Origin: Blastococcus saxobsidens
GTDB taxonomy: Bacteria; Actinomycetota; Actinomycetes; Mycobacteriales; Geodermatophilaceae
Direction of reading: 5' to 3'
Assembly: GCF_002938435.1 (NCBI RefSeq)
Contig: NZ_POQT01000003.1
Coordinates: 156,164-220,163, forward strand
DNA: 64,000 bases
How positions within the stretch are numbered: the stretch's first letter is position 1; each line of letters begins with the position of its first letter. The translations under genes were made by a program, and so were the position numbers. Positions 32,873 through 40,936 of this stretch are shown piece after piece. A model generated the notes under the pieces. The model was not told where the DNA came from. It did not search any database and saw only the letters and a program-made list of their open reading frames with translations.

Positions 32873-34564
32873 GTGCCGTTCGACGAAATCAGCGCCGGGC
32901 TGGACCTGCTCTTCCAGGCCGGTCCTCTCGCGTGGCTCCTCCTCGGGGTGACCCTCGGGTTCGTGGTGGGTGTCCTCCCCGGCCTGAGCACCTCGAACAC
33001 CGCAGCGCTTCTGCTGCCGTTCTCCATCGGCCTGCCGCTGGAGTCCTCGCTGGTGCTGATCGTGAGCATCTACGCCGGTGCTGCCTTCGGCGGCGCGGTG
33101 CCGGCCATCCTGGTGAACGTGCCGGGTGAGACCGGGTCGGCCGTGACGGCCCTCGACGGCTACCCGATGGCCAAGCGCGGTGAGGGCGGCTACGCGATCG
33201 GCATCGCGCGCATGGCCTCGGTCCTCGGTGGCGTGATCAGCGGGATCGTCGTGCTGCTGGTCCTCGAGCCGCTGGGCGGGCTGGCGCTGAAGTTCGGCGC
33301 CCGCGAGATGTTCGTGGTCATCCTGCTGGGCTTCGTCGTCGCCTCCTCGATCATGGGCTCGAACGTGCGCAAGGGGATCCTGGCCGGCGTGCTGGGGCTG
33401 CTCCTGGCCACCGTCGGTGCCAGCCCGCTGACCGCGCAGAACCGCTTCACCTTCGACATCCTCGACCTCTACGAGGGCATCCCGTTCCTCCCGGCGCTCA
33501 TCGGCGCCTTCGCGATCAGCGAGATGCTCCTGCTCGCCGGGTCGAAGGACCCGACGAAGCCGGGCGGGAAGATCGTCGGCCTCGGCGGCATCCGGCAGCA
33601 GCTCAGCGATGCGCTGCGCGGTGTCAAGACGACCCTCGCCCATCCCGTCGCGGTGCTCCGGGCGAGCAGCATCGGCATGTTCCTGGGCGTCATCCCCGGC
33701 GTCGGCACCTCGATCGCCAACTTCGTGTCCTACGGGCTGGCGAAGCGGCAGTCCAAGGAACCGGAGCAGTTCGGCAAGGGCGAGCCCAAGGGCGTCATCG
33801 CCTCGGAGGCCTGCGACAACGCGGTCACCAGCGCCACGCTCGTCCCGACGCTGACCCTCGGCATCCCGGGCAGCGCCACGATGGCCGTCGTCCTGGCCGC
33901 CTTCTACCTGCAGGGCATCGCGCCCGGGCCCCGGGTGCTGGTCACCAACAGCGCCGAGGTCTACGCGGTCGTGCTCGCCCTGCTCGTCGCCAGCCTCCTG
34001 ATCCTGCCGCTGGGGATCCTGCTGGCCGCGCCGCTGACCCAGATCAGCCGGATGCCGATCTCCTTCCTGGTCCCGGGCGTGGTCTTCGTGTCGCTCGCCG
34101 GCGCGTTCGCCAGCCGGTCGTCGCTCTTCGACGTCGCGCTCACCGTGATCTTCGGCGTCGTCGCCTACATCATGCGACTGCACGGCTACCCCGTGATCCC
34201 GCTCATCCTGGGCCTGATCCTCGGTCCGCTGGCCGAGGAGTACCTGCTGCGCGGGCTGACGCTCGGCAACGACCAGATGAGCTACTTCTTCGACTCCGCC
34301 GTCGTCAACGTGCTCTGGTTCCTCCTGGCCGCGATGGTGGTCTACCTGGTGGTCTCCGGGCGCCGGGACGCGGTGCGCCGCCGGCGCCGCGCCGAAGGCT
34401 CCGGACCCGCCGGTCCGCAGCTCCTGGAGGAACCTGCGGACCGGCGCGTATCGACCGTGAGCACGACCGCGGGCCGTCCCGGGCCCGACGGCGTGACCGG
34501 TGAACGACCGGCGGACGGCGCATCGCCCCCGTCGCAGGCCCCTGACGACAGGAATGCACCATGA
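32873..34564 (+). CDS. tctA: TctA-type large membrane subunit of tripartite tricarboxylate transporter
   Basis: 563 residues from GTG 32873, with GGAG before it. Two homologous halves carry the TctA signatures: GVLPGLSTSNTAALLLPF and YAGAAFGGAVPAILVNVPGE in the first, GVIPGVGTSIANFVSYG and TLVPTLTLGIPGSATMAVV in the second. About twelve helices. The last 60 residues are hydrophilic and Arg/Pro/Gly-rich (RRRRAEGSGPAGP onward), an extension beyond the roughly 500-residue family norm. The stop overlaps the next gene's ATG (ATGA), coupling the transporter to the SDR. Confidence 0.93.
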   Translation: MPFDEISAGLDLLFQAGPLAWLLLGVTLGFVVGVLPGLSTSNTAALLLPFSIGLPLESSLVLIVSIYAGAAFGGAVPAILVNVPGETGSAVTALDGYPMAKRGEGGYAIGIARMASVLGGVISGIVVLLVLEPLGGLALKFGAREMFVVILLGFVVASSIMGSNVRKGILAGVLGLLLATVGASPLTAQNRFTFDILDLYEGIPFLPALIGAFAISEMLLLAGSKDPTKPGGKIVGLGGIRQQLSDALRGVKTTLAHPVAVLRASSIGMFLGVIPGVGTSIANFVSYGLAKRQSKEPEQFGKGEPKGVIASEACDNAVTSATLVPTLTLGIPGSATMAVVLAAFYLQGIAPGPRVLVTNSAEVYAVVLALLVASLLILPLGILLAAPLTQISRMPISFLVPGVVFVSLAGAFASRSSLFDVALTVIFGVVAYIMRLHGYPVIPLILGLILGPLAEEYLLRGLTLGNDQMSYFFDSAVVNVLWFLLAAMVVYLVVSGRRDAVRRRRRAEGSGPAGPQLLEEPADRRVSTVSTTAGRPGPDGVTGERPADGASPPSQAPDDRNAP

Positions 34565-35304
34565 CCGTTGCGCTGGTGACCGGTGCCACGAAGAACATCG
34601 GCTACGCGATCGCGTCCGCCCTGGCGGCACAGGGAATCACCGTCGCGCTCAACGGCCGCGACGAGGCCGTCGTCGGGGAGGCGGTCGAGCGGCTGTCCGC
34701 GACCGGGGCCACCGTGCTGCCCGCCGTCGGGGACATCGCCAGCGAGCAGGGCGTCGCCGCGCTGGTCGACGACCTGCTGGGACGGGTGCCCCAGGTCGAC
34801 ATCCTGGTCAACAACGCCGGGATCCGCGCCCACGGACCGCTCGTGGACACCGACCTGGCCGACTGGCAGGCCGTCCTGGACACGGTGCTCACCGGCGCCT
34901 TCCTCACCACGCGCGCCCTGCTGGGTGGGATGTGCGACCGCGGGTGGGGCCGGATCGTCAACATCGCCGGCGTGAGCGGCCAGAGCGGGGCGGCGAACCG
35001 ACCGTCCGTGGTCGCCGCCAAGAGCGGCCTGATCGGCCTCACCAAGGCCACCGCCCACGAGGCCGCCGCTCGTGGCGTCACCGTGAACGCCGTCTCGCCG
35101 GGTCTCATCGACACCCAGCGCTCGGCCACGCGCGGCGACCACGCCGTCGCCGACGCCCACTACAAGCAGATGGCCGCGGCCGTCCCGCTGCAGCGCCAGG
35201 GGAAGCCCGAGGAGGTCGGCGCCCTGTGCGCGTTCCTCTGCTCGGACGCCGCCGGGTTCATCACCGGGCAGGTCTACGGCATCAACGGCGGCGTCTACAT
35301 GTGA
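34561..35304 (+). CDS. Short-chain dehydrogenase/reductase with altered active site
   Basis: 247 residues. TGATKNIGYAIA is the Gly-rich nucleotide loop (with TGxxxxIG), NNAG (84-87) and Ser139 in NIAGVSG are present, and the C-terminus TGQVYGINGGVYM is typical of FabG-like SDRs. The catalytic Tyr of YxxxK should be residue 150, but the sequence is SVVAAK: Val150 (codon GTG 35008-35010) with Lys154 kept. It may have lost reductase activity or use other chemistry. Start overlaps the tctA stop (ATGA). Confidence 0.88.
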   Translation: MTVALVTGATKNIGYAIASALAAQGITVALNGRDEAVVGEAVERLSATGATVLPAVGDIASEQGVAALVDDLLGRVPQVDILVNNAGIRAHGPLVDTDLADWQAVLDTVLTGAFLTTRALLGGMCDRGWGRIVNIAGVSGQSGAANRPSVVAAKSGLIGLTKATAHEAAARGVTVNAVSPGLIDTQRSATRGDHAVADAHYKQMAAAVPLQRQGKPEEVGALCAFLCSDAAGFITGQVYGINGGVYM

Positions 35305-35354
35305 CCGCCGCCTCCCCGCCCCATCCCGCTCCCAGCACTGCTCGAGGAGAAACC

Positions 35355-36731
35355 GTGCGTTCAGAGATCAGTCCGGAGACAGCCCGGCTGGCGGAGTTCG
35401 TCGCCGCGGCCCGGACCGCCGAGGTCCCGCCCGCCGTGGCCGAGAAGGCCGCCATGCACGTGATCGACACCCTTGCCGCCACGCTCTCGGGCTCGTGCCT
35501 GCCTCCCGGCGTGCGCGGAGCCGAGTACGTCCAGGACATCGGTGGTCGGCCGGTGGCCACCGTCCTCGGCGCCGGCGGGCTGCGTACCGACGTCGTGTCG
35601 GCGGCGCTCGCCAACGGGATGTCGGCACACGCCGACGAGACCGACGACTCCCACGCCGCCTCGATCAGCCACCCCGGTTGCGCGGTCGTCCCCGCCGCGC
35701 TCGCCGTGGCCGAGCAGCAGGGCAGCTCCGGGCAGGAGTTCCTGCGCGCCGTCATCGCCGGCTACGACGTGGGGCCGCGGGTGGTGCTCGCGATGGGCCA
35801 CCCGCGTCTGGACACCGAGCGCAGCGGTCACAGCACCCACGCGCTGGTGGGCCTTTTCGGTGCCGCCGCCGCGGCCGCGGTCCTCTACGGGCTCGACGAG
35901 CGTGGTGTGCGGCACACGCTCTCCTACGCCGCCCAGAGCGGATCGGGGGTGACCAGCTGGGTCCGCGACGGCAACCACGTCGAGAAGGCGTTCGTCTTCG
36001 GGGGCATGCCGGCGTCCAACGGCGTCCGGGCCGCGGCCATGGTCGCCAGTGGCTGCGACGGTGTCGACGACGTCTTCGCCCAGCAGCCGAACTTCCTCGA
36101 TGCGTTCTCCGACGACGTGCGCCGCGACCGCCTGGTCGACGGGCTGGGCGATCGGTACGAGGTCGTCCAGACCAACATCAAGAAGTTCGCCGTCGGGTCG
36201 CCGGCGCAGGCCGCCGTCCAGGCGATGCTGGACCTCGTCGGCGAGCACGACTTCGACCCCGGCACCGTCGAGGACATCGAGATCGTGTTGCCGCACGACC
36301 TGGCGCGGGTCGTCGACGGCCGGGACATGCCCGACATCAACTGCCAGTACCTGGTCATCGGGACGATGCTGGACAAGGCGTTCAGCTTCGCCATGGCGCA
36401 CGACGACGAGCGGATGCGCTCGCCCCAGGTCGCCGGCCTGATGGCCAGGACCCGGCTGCGGCCGGACCCGGAGAAGGCCGGCGTCCGCACCGCCGAGGTG
36501 ACGGTGCGCACGTCCGACGGCGGCGAGTTCTACCGCTACGTGCCGGCCGTCCGCGGCACGGTGGACGACCCGATGAGCCGTGAGGAAGTGCACGCCAAGG
36601 CGCTCGACCTCATCGCCCCGGTGATCGGGGAGGACTCCTCGACCGCCCTGCTGGGCAAGCTCTGGGCGCTCCAGGACCTCGGGGACGTCAAGGAGATCGT
36701 CGACCTGATGGGCTCGCAGGCCGGCGCCTGA
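35355..36731 (+). CDS. MmgE/PrpD family protein 5 (divergent)
   Basis: 458 residues from GTG 35355, with GAGGAGAAACC upstream. It is the most divergent copy: the usual DFDDTH is replaced by SAHADETDDSHAASISHPG, and KPYxCG by IKKFAVGSPAQAA. SGHSTHALVGLFGAAAAAA replaces the GWHxTG region. It keeps the ISHPGCAVVPAALA helix entry and overall length. The changes at several pocket positions suggest a different reaction, for example isomerisation or epimerisation as in iminodisuccinate epimerase relatives. It follows the SDR and precedes the LeuB-like dehydrogenase on one strand. Confidence 0.85.
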   Translation: MRSEISPETARLAEFVAAARTAEVPPAVAEKAAMHVIDTLAATLSGSCLPPGVRGAEYVQDIGGRPVATVLGAGGLRTDVVSAALANGMSAHADETDDSHAASISHPGCAVVPAALAVAEQQGSSGQEFLRAVIAGYDVGPRVVLAMGHPRLDTERSGHSTHALVGLFGAAAAAAVLYGLDERGVRHTLSYAAQSGSGVTSWVRDGNHVEKAFVFGGMPASNGVRAAAMVASGCDGVDDVFAQQPNFLDAFSDDVRRDRLVDGLGDRYEVVQTNIKKFAVGSPAQAAVQAMLDLVGEHDFDPGTVEDIEIVLPHDLARVVDGRDMPDINCQYLVIGTMLDKAFSFAMAHDDERMRSPQVAGLMARTRLRPDPEKAGVRTAEVTVRTSDGGEFYRYVPAVRGTVDDPMSREEVHAKALDLIAPVIGEDSSTALLGKLWALQDLGDVKEIVDLMGSQAGA

Positions 36732-36788
36732 TCCGTCCACCACGGCGCGTGGACGACACGCGCCCCATCCATGAGCAAAGGTGTTCCC

Positions 36789-37871
36789 TTGACGAACGAC
36801 ATGCACTTGACCCTCGGCGTGCTCGAGGGCGACGACATCGGCCACGAGATCGTGCCGGCGTCGGTGGAGATCGCCTCGGCCGCCGCCGAGCGCGCGGGGC
36901 TGCGGATCGACTGGCGGCACCTGCCCATCGGGCGGCGCGCGCTGGAGCAGGTCGGGCACACCCTGCCCGAGGGGACGCTGGAGACCCTCGGCACCCTGGA
37001 CGGCTGGATCCTCGGTCCCATCGGCCACCGCGAGTACCCGAAGGTCCCCGAGGCGATCAACCCGCACCCCATCCTGCGGAAGAGCTTCGACCTGTTCGGC
37101 AACGTCCGGCCCACGCGCTCGTTCCCCGACATCGGTTGCTTCTACGACGACATCGACCTGGTGATCGTGCGAGAGAACAACGAGGGCTTCCAGCCCGACC
37201 GGAACGTGGTCGCCGGCAGCGGCGAGTTCCGGCCCACCGAGGAGGTCACGATCTCCGTCCGGGTCATCTCCCGCACGGGCAGCCGCAAGGTGGCGGAGGC
37301 GGCGCTGGCCATCGCGCAGTCCCGGCCGCGCAAGAAGCTGACCATCGTGCACAAGAACACGGTGTTCAAGCTCGGCTGCGGCATGTTCGTCGAGGAGTGC
37401 TACAAGGCCGCGGAGAAGTTCCCCGACGTGGAGGTCGACGAGGTCATCGTCGACACGATGGCCATGCGCCTGCTGCGTGACCCGCAGTCCTTCGACACGG
37501 TGGTCACCACCAACATGTTCGGCGACATCCTCACCGACGAGGCGGCCGGCCTCGTCGGCGGGCTCGGCATGGCCCCGGGGCTCAGCGTGGGCCGTGGCGA
37601 CGTCGCGATGGCCCAGGCCACCCACGGCTCCGCTCCGGACATCGCCGGGAAGGGCATTGCCAACCCCTACGCGATGATCGAGTCCACCCGCATGCTCCTG
37701 GAGTGGCTGGGTCGACGCCGCGACATCCCCGAGGCCGTGACGGCGTCGGAGTACATGCTCGCCGGCATCGAGGCCGCGCTCGCCGATCCGGCGACCCGAA
37801 CCCCGGACATCCGCGGTACCGGCACCCAGCGGGAGATGATCGACGGGATCCTCGCCGGGATCGCCGGCTGA
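36789..37871 (+). CDS. Isocitrate/isopropylmalate dehydrogenase family (tartrate/homoisocitrate type)
   Basis: 360 residues if started at TTG 36789, which has AAAGG eight bases upstream; ATG 36771 is the alternative. Landmarks: GVLEGDDIGHEIVPAS (here GDDIGHE for the usual GDGIGPE), LFGNVRPTRSFP, VIVRENNEGFQPDR, KNTVFKLGCGMF, VVTTNMFGDILTDEAAGLVGG (in part), and ATHGSAPDIAGKGIANP. It binds NAD(P)+ and Mg2+ and oxidises then decarboxylates a 2-hydroxy di/tricarboxylate. With five prpD-type genes nearby it probably acts on a product of one of them. A strong terminator follows. Confidence 0.9.
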   Translation: MTNDMHLTLGVLEGDDIGHEIVPASVEIASAAAERAGLRIDWRHLPIGRRALEQVGHTLPEGTLETLGTLDGWILGPIGHREYPKVPEAINPHPILRKSFDLFGNVRPTRSFPDIGCFYDDIDLVIVRENNEGFQPDRNVVAGSGEFRPTEEVTISVRVISRTGSRKVAEAALAIAQSRPRKKLTIVHKNTVFKLGCGMFVEECYKAAEKFPDVEVDEVIVDTMAMRLLRDPQSFDTVVTTNMFGDILTDEAAGLVGGLGMAPGLSVGRGDVAMAQATHGSAPDIAGKGIANPYAMIESTRMLLEWLGRRRDIPEAVTASEYMLAGIEAALADPATRTPDIRGTGTQREMIDGILAGIAG

Positions 37872-37891
37872 CGTTCGCGCACGACGACGCG

Positions 37892-37930
37892 GCCCCCGGG
37901 CCGGGCGCAGGGAGCACCCGGCCCGGGGGC
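37892..37930 (+). terminator. Strong hairpin terminator ending the tct-prpD region
   Basis: GCCCCCGGGCCGGG (37892-37905) pairs fully with CCCGGCCCGGGGGC (37917-37930), loop of eleven. It lies 20 bases past the dehydrogenase stop and likely marks the end of the tctBA-SDR-prpD-dehydrogenase transcript. Confidence 0.85.
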
Positions 37931-38189
37931 AGCTGACCACACCCCGGTGAGCGGCCGTCCCTGCGTGGGGAACCGACCGGGATTTCGCGCGCATCGTGAC
38001 TCCAGGAACCACGGGTGCCGATGACCCTCCGGCGCCTCGCGGCGATGGGGGACCGGCGGCAATCGTGCCGGTGTGGAGCGTTCCTGCTGCCACAATGGAC
38101 AATGCGGCAGGGCTCGGTCGCGACTCGCGCCCCTATCCTCCGGCGACGATCCGCCGTGCACCCGGCGGCCTCAGGAAAGAGGTGGACCG
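37931..38189 (+). promoter_or_regulatory. Upstream region of the NCS1 permease operon
   Basis: A 259-base gap. CACAATGGACAATG (38094-38107) contains a direct repeat of ACAAT flanked by GCTGCC and GGCAG, able to form a short dyad; TATCCT at about 38134 could be a -10 box. No gene or further terminator is recognised. Assignment as a promoter region rests on position only. Confidence 0.35.
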
Positions 38190-38360
38190 ATGGACGACAC
38201 CGACCGCGCTGTGCGTGACGAGCTCGAACGGCGGCTGGCCGTTCTCGCTGTCGAGGAACGGGAGGCGCCGCAGCCGGCATTCCCCCGCTCGGACATGGTC
38301 GCCCTCGTCGCGATCGTCGTCCTCTCGATCGTGCTCGGCCTGATCGTGGGGATCGCCTGA
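38190..38360 (+). CDS. Small single-helix membrane protein upstream of NCS1 permease
   Basis: 56 residues from ATG 38190, preceded by GGAAAGAGG. The first 35 residues are highly charged (DDTDRAVRDELERRLAVLA), followed by one membrane helix (MVALVAIVVLSIVLGLIVGIA). Its TGA shares a base with the permease ATG (TGATG), so the two are translationally coupled. It may be an accessory or assembly subunit of the permease; no family is recognised. Confidence 0.8.
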   Translation: MDDTDRAVRDELERRLAVLAVEEREAPQPAFPRSDMVALVAIVVLSIVLGLIVGIA

Positions 38361-39826
38361 TGGCCGCGCACGAGGACGTGAGCCGCGAGGCGACCTTCGG
38401 GTCGCTCCCGGTCACGCGCGACGAGCGGGTCTGGAACTTCGCCGACTTCACCTGGGTGAACGTCGGCCTGGCGATCGCCACCTGGGCGTTCCTGGTCGGC
38501 GGGGCGACGGCCCTGATGGTGGGCTTCGCCGAGGGCCTGCTCGCCATGCTCATCGGGAACGCGATCGGCGTCGTCATCATGCTGCTGGCCAGCGTGGTGA
38601 GCAGCCAGCGCTACGGGGTCGAGCAGTACACGATCCTGCGCAGCGTCTTCGGCTTCGGCGGCGTGGCGCTGATCGTCTTCACGATCATCCTGTTCACCGA
38701 GATGGGCTGGTCGTCGCTGCTCAGCGTGATGTTCGGCCGGGCGGTCAGCCAGGTCTCCAACGAGAGCCTGGGCACCTCGATCGACCCGAACGGGCTGGCG
38801 GTCACCGCCTTCGCCCTGGTCGCGATCGCCGCCGCGTGGTTCATCCTCGCCAAGGGCCCGCTGACCATCCGGTTCCTCAACCGGATCGTGGCCCCCGGGC
38901 TGGCGGTCCTCACGGTCGGCATGATCGTGCTGCTCTTCACCGAGACCAGCTGGTCGGAGCTGATGGACGCGGCGCCGTTGGCGCCGTTCGAGGACGACGC
39001 GCTCAACTTCGCGATCGCCGTGGAGTTCAACCTCGGCGTCGGCTTCTCGTGGTGGCCGGTCATGGGCAGCCTCGCCCGGCTGACCACGACGCCACGCGCG
39101 GCCATGTGGCCGGCCTTCATCGGCCTCTTCGGCGCCACCATCCTGGCGCAGGTGGTCGGCATGGCCGCCGCGCTCACCCTCACCGACTCCGACCCGACGG
39201 TGTGGATGGTGCCGCTCGGGGGTGCCTGGCTCGGCGTGCTGGCCCTGCTGTTCGTGGCCTTCGCGAACCTGACGAGCCTGGCCTCGATCGTGTACTCGAC
39301 GTGCCTGGCGCTGCGGCAGGCAGGTGGCCGGTTCCTCACCGGGGTGCCGTGGCCGTGGCTGTGCGGCGGCTTCTTCGTGCTGCCGGCCGTCCTGGCGTTC
39401 TTCCCGGGTCTCCTCTACGACCAGTTCCTGCTGTTCGTGCTGTGGACCGGCGCCTTCCTGGCCGCGATCTGCGGCACGGTCATCGCGGACTACTTCGTGC
39501 TCCGCAACCAGCGGATCGACCTGCGCGGCCTCTACGGCCGCGGGTCCGCCAGCCCGTACCACTTCACCGGCGGGTTCAACGTCGCCGCGCTGGTGTCGGT
39601 CGGGCTGGGGGCGCTGACCTTCATCCTGCTCTACAACCCGATCACCCTCGAGACCCGCGGGGCCTTCACGTTGCTGACCGCATCGGTGCCCGCGGTGGTG
39701 GTGGCCGGCGTCGTGCACGTCCTCCTCACGGTGCTGCTCGTCCGCCGGGCGGGCCAGGGGGGCTACGACGCCGCTCCCGGCGCGCAGCCGGCGGCCGGGA
39801 CGGCGCAGCAGGACCGGGTGCTCTGA
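38360..39826 (+). CDS. NCS1 family purine/cytosine permease
   Basis: 488 residues with about twelve helices. The N-terminus has the NCS1 pattern PVTRDERVWNFADFTWVNVG, and LIGNAIGVVIML and SVFGFGG match the first half of the LeuT-like fold. It imports nucleobases, hydantoins, allantoin or similar N-rings by cation symport. The downstream alcohol dehydrogenase and nitrilase-type amidohydrolase are coupled (TGATG) or four bases away, suggesting the imported compound is a nitrogen-containing molecule that is oxidised and hydrolysed. Exact substrate unknown. Confidence 0.88.
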   Translation: MAAHEDVSREATFGSLPVTRDERVWNFADFTWVNVGLAIATWAFLVGGATALMVGFAEGLLAMLIGNAIGVVIMLLASVVSSQRYGVEQYTILRSVFGFGGVALIVFTIILFTEMGWSSLLSVMFGRAVSQVSNESLGTSIDPNGLAVTAFALVAIAAAWFILAKGPLTIRFLNRIVAPGLAVLTVGMIVLLFTETSWSELMDAAPLAPFEDDALNFAIAVEFNLGVGFSWWPVMGSLARLTTTPRAAMWPAFIGLFGATILAQVVGMAAALTLTDSDPTVWMVPLGGAWLGVLALLFVAFANLTSLASIVYSTCLALRQAGGRFLTGVPWPWLCGGFFVLPAVLAFFPGLLYDQFLLFVLWTGAFLAAICGTVIADYFVLRNQRIDLRGLYGRGSASPYHFTGGFNVAALVSVGLGALTFILLYNPITLETRGAFTLLTASVPAVVVAGVVHVLLTVLLVRRAGQGGYDAAPGAQPAAGTAQQDRVL

Positions 39827-40932
39827 TGGCGCGGACCGCACGCGCCGCCGTCCACGACGGCACCGGTGACCGGTTGGAGATCCGGCCGGTCACCGTTGCC
39901 GACCCGGGGCCCGGGGAGGTGCTCGTCCGTCTCGGTGCCTCCGGTGTCTGCGGGTCCGACCGGCACGTCCTGGACGGCGAGTGGCACCTGCCGTCGCCGA
40001 CCGTCATGGGGCACGAGGGGGCTGGCGTCGTCGAGGCGATCGGCCCCGGCGTGCGGGACGTCGCGGTCGGCGACCACGTCGTGCTCTCCTGGTACTACCC
40101 GTGCCGGCGCTGCCGGGCCTGCGCGCAGGGCAAGGCGTGGGCCTGCACCGGCACCCGGTCCGGGGAGTGCCTCCTGCCCGACGGCACCACCCGGCTGACC
40201 GGTGAGGACGGCGGAACGCTCTACCCGTACCTCGCCGTCGGCACGATGAGCGAGTACACCGTCGTCGCGGAGTCGGCCGCCGTCGCGATCCCGAAGGAGG
40301 TGCCCTTCGAGGTCGCCAGCCTGATCGGCTGCTCGATCACGACGGGGGTCGGCGCGGTGGTCAACAACGCGCAGGTGCCGGCCGGGGCCTCGGCCGTGGT
40401 GCTCGGCTGCGGCGGGGTGGGCCTGGCCGTGGTCATGGGGCTGGCGCTCGTCGGCGCCAGTCCGATCATCGCCGTCGACACCAGCGAGGCCAAGCTCGAT
40501 GCCGCGCGCTCCTTCGGCGCCACGCACACCGTGCGGGCGGCCGGCGACGACGTCGCGGCCCGGGTGCACGAGATCACCGGCGGTGGCGCGGACTTCGCGT
40601 TCGAGGTCATCGGGCGCACCGAGACGATCGAGCAGGTCCCCGGCCTGCTGGCCACCGCGGGCACGGGCGTGCTCGTCGGCCTGCCGGGCGAGGGGCAGAA
40701 GGCGGCCATCGACGTCCTCGAGCTCGCGGAGGCGGGCAAGACGCTGGTGGGATCCAACTACGGGGGAGCGGTGCCCAGCATCGACTTCCCCCGGCTGGCC
40801 CGGCTCTACCTCGAGGGCAAGCTCCCCCTGGACCGGCTGATCTCCGACCGGGTCCGGCTGGACGAGGTCAACGAGGCGTTCGACGCGATGCGGGCCGGGG
40901 AGCGGACCCGCAGCGTCATCGTGTTCGACTGA
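39826..40932 (+). CDS. Zinc-dependent (medium-chain) alcohol dehydrogenase
   Basis: 368 residues. Catalytic zinc ligands: Cys in GVCGSDRHVLDG, GHEGAG (Glu/His) and the later Cys in IGCSITTGVG; the structural zinc has four Cys in PCRRCRACAQGKAWACTG. The Rossmann motif is VVLGCGGVGLAVVMG and the acidic end AVDTSEAKLDAAR marks NAD+ preference. It resembles class III/arylalcohol dehydrogenases. Coupled to the permease by TGATG and followed four bases later by the nitrilase-like gene. Confidence 0.92.
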   Translation: MARTARAAVHDGTGDRLEIRPVTVADPGPGEVLVRLGASGVCGSDRHVLDGEWHLPSPTVMGHEGAGVVEAIGPGVRDVAVGDHVVLSWYYPCRRCRACAQGKAWACTGTRSGECLLPDGTTRLTGEDGGTLYPYLAVGTMSEYTVVAESAAVAIPKEVPFEVASLIGCSITTGVGAVVNNAQVPAGASAVVLGCGGVGLAVVMGLALVGASPIIAVDTSEAKLDAARSFGATHTVRAAGDDVAARVHEITGGGADFAFEVIGRTETIEQVPGLLATAGTGVLVGLPGEGQKAAIDVLELAEAGKTLVGSNYGGAVPSIDFPRLARLYLEGKLPLDRLISDRVRLDEVNEAFDAMRAGERTRSVIVFD

Positions 40933-40936
40933 GGAC

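Noticed and set aside
15319..37871. The prpD-rich region as a recently acquired genomic island
   Set aside because: No integrase, transposase, attachment repeat or shift in base composition was seen; both tRNA genes lie outside its edges.
35361..38102. A 913-codon open frame on the minus strand
   Set aside because: It is antisense to the prpD-type 5 and LeuB-like genes, which have clear family motifs; composition is GC-driven.
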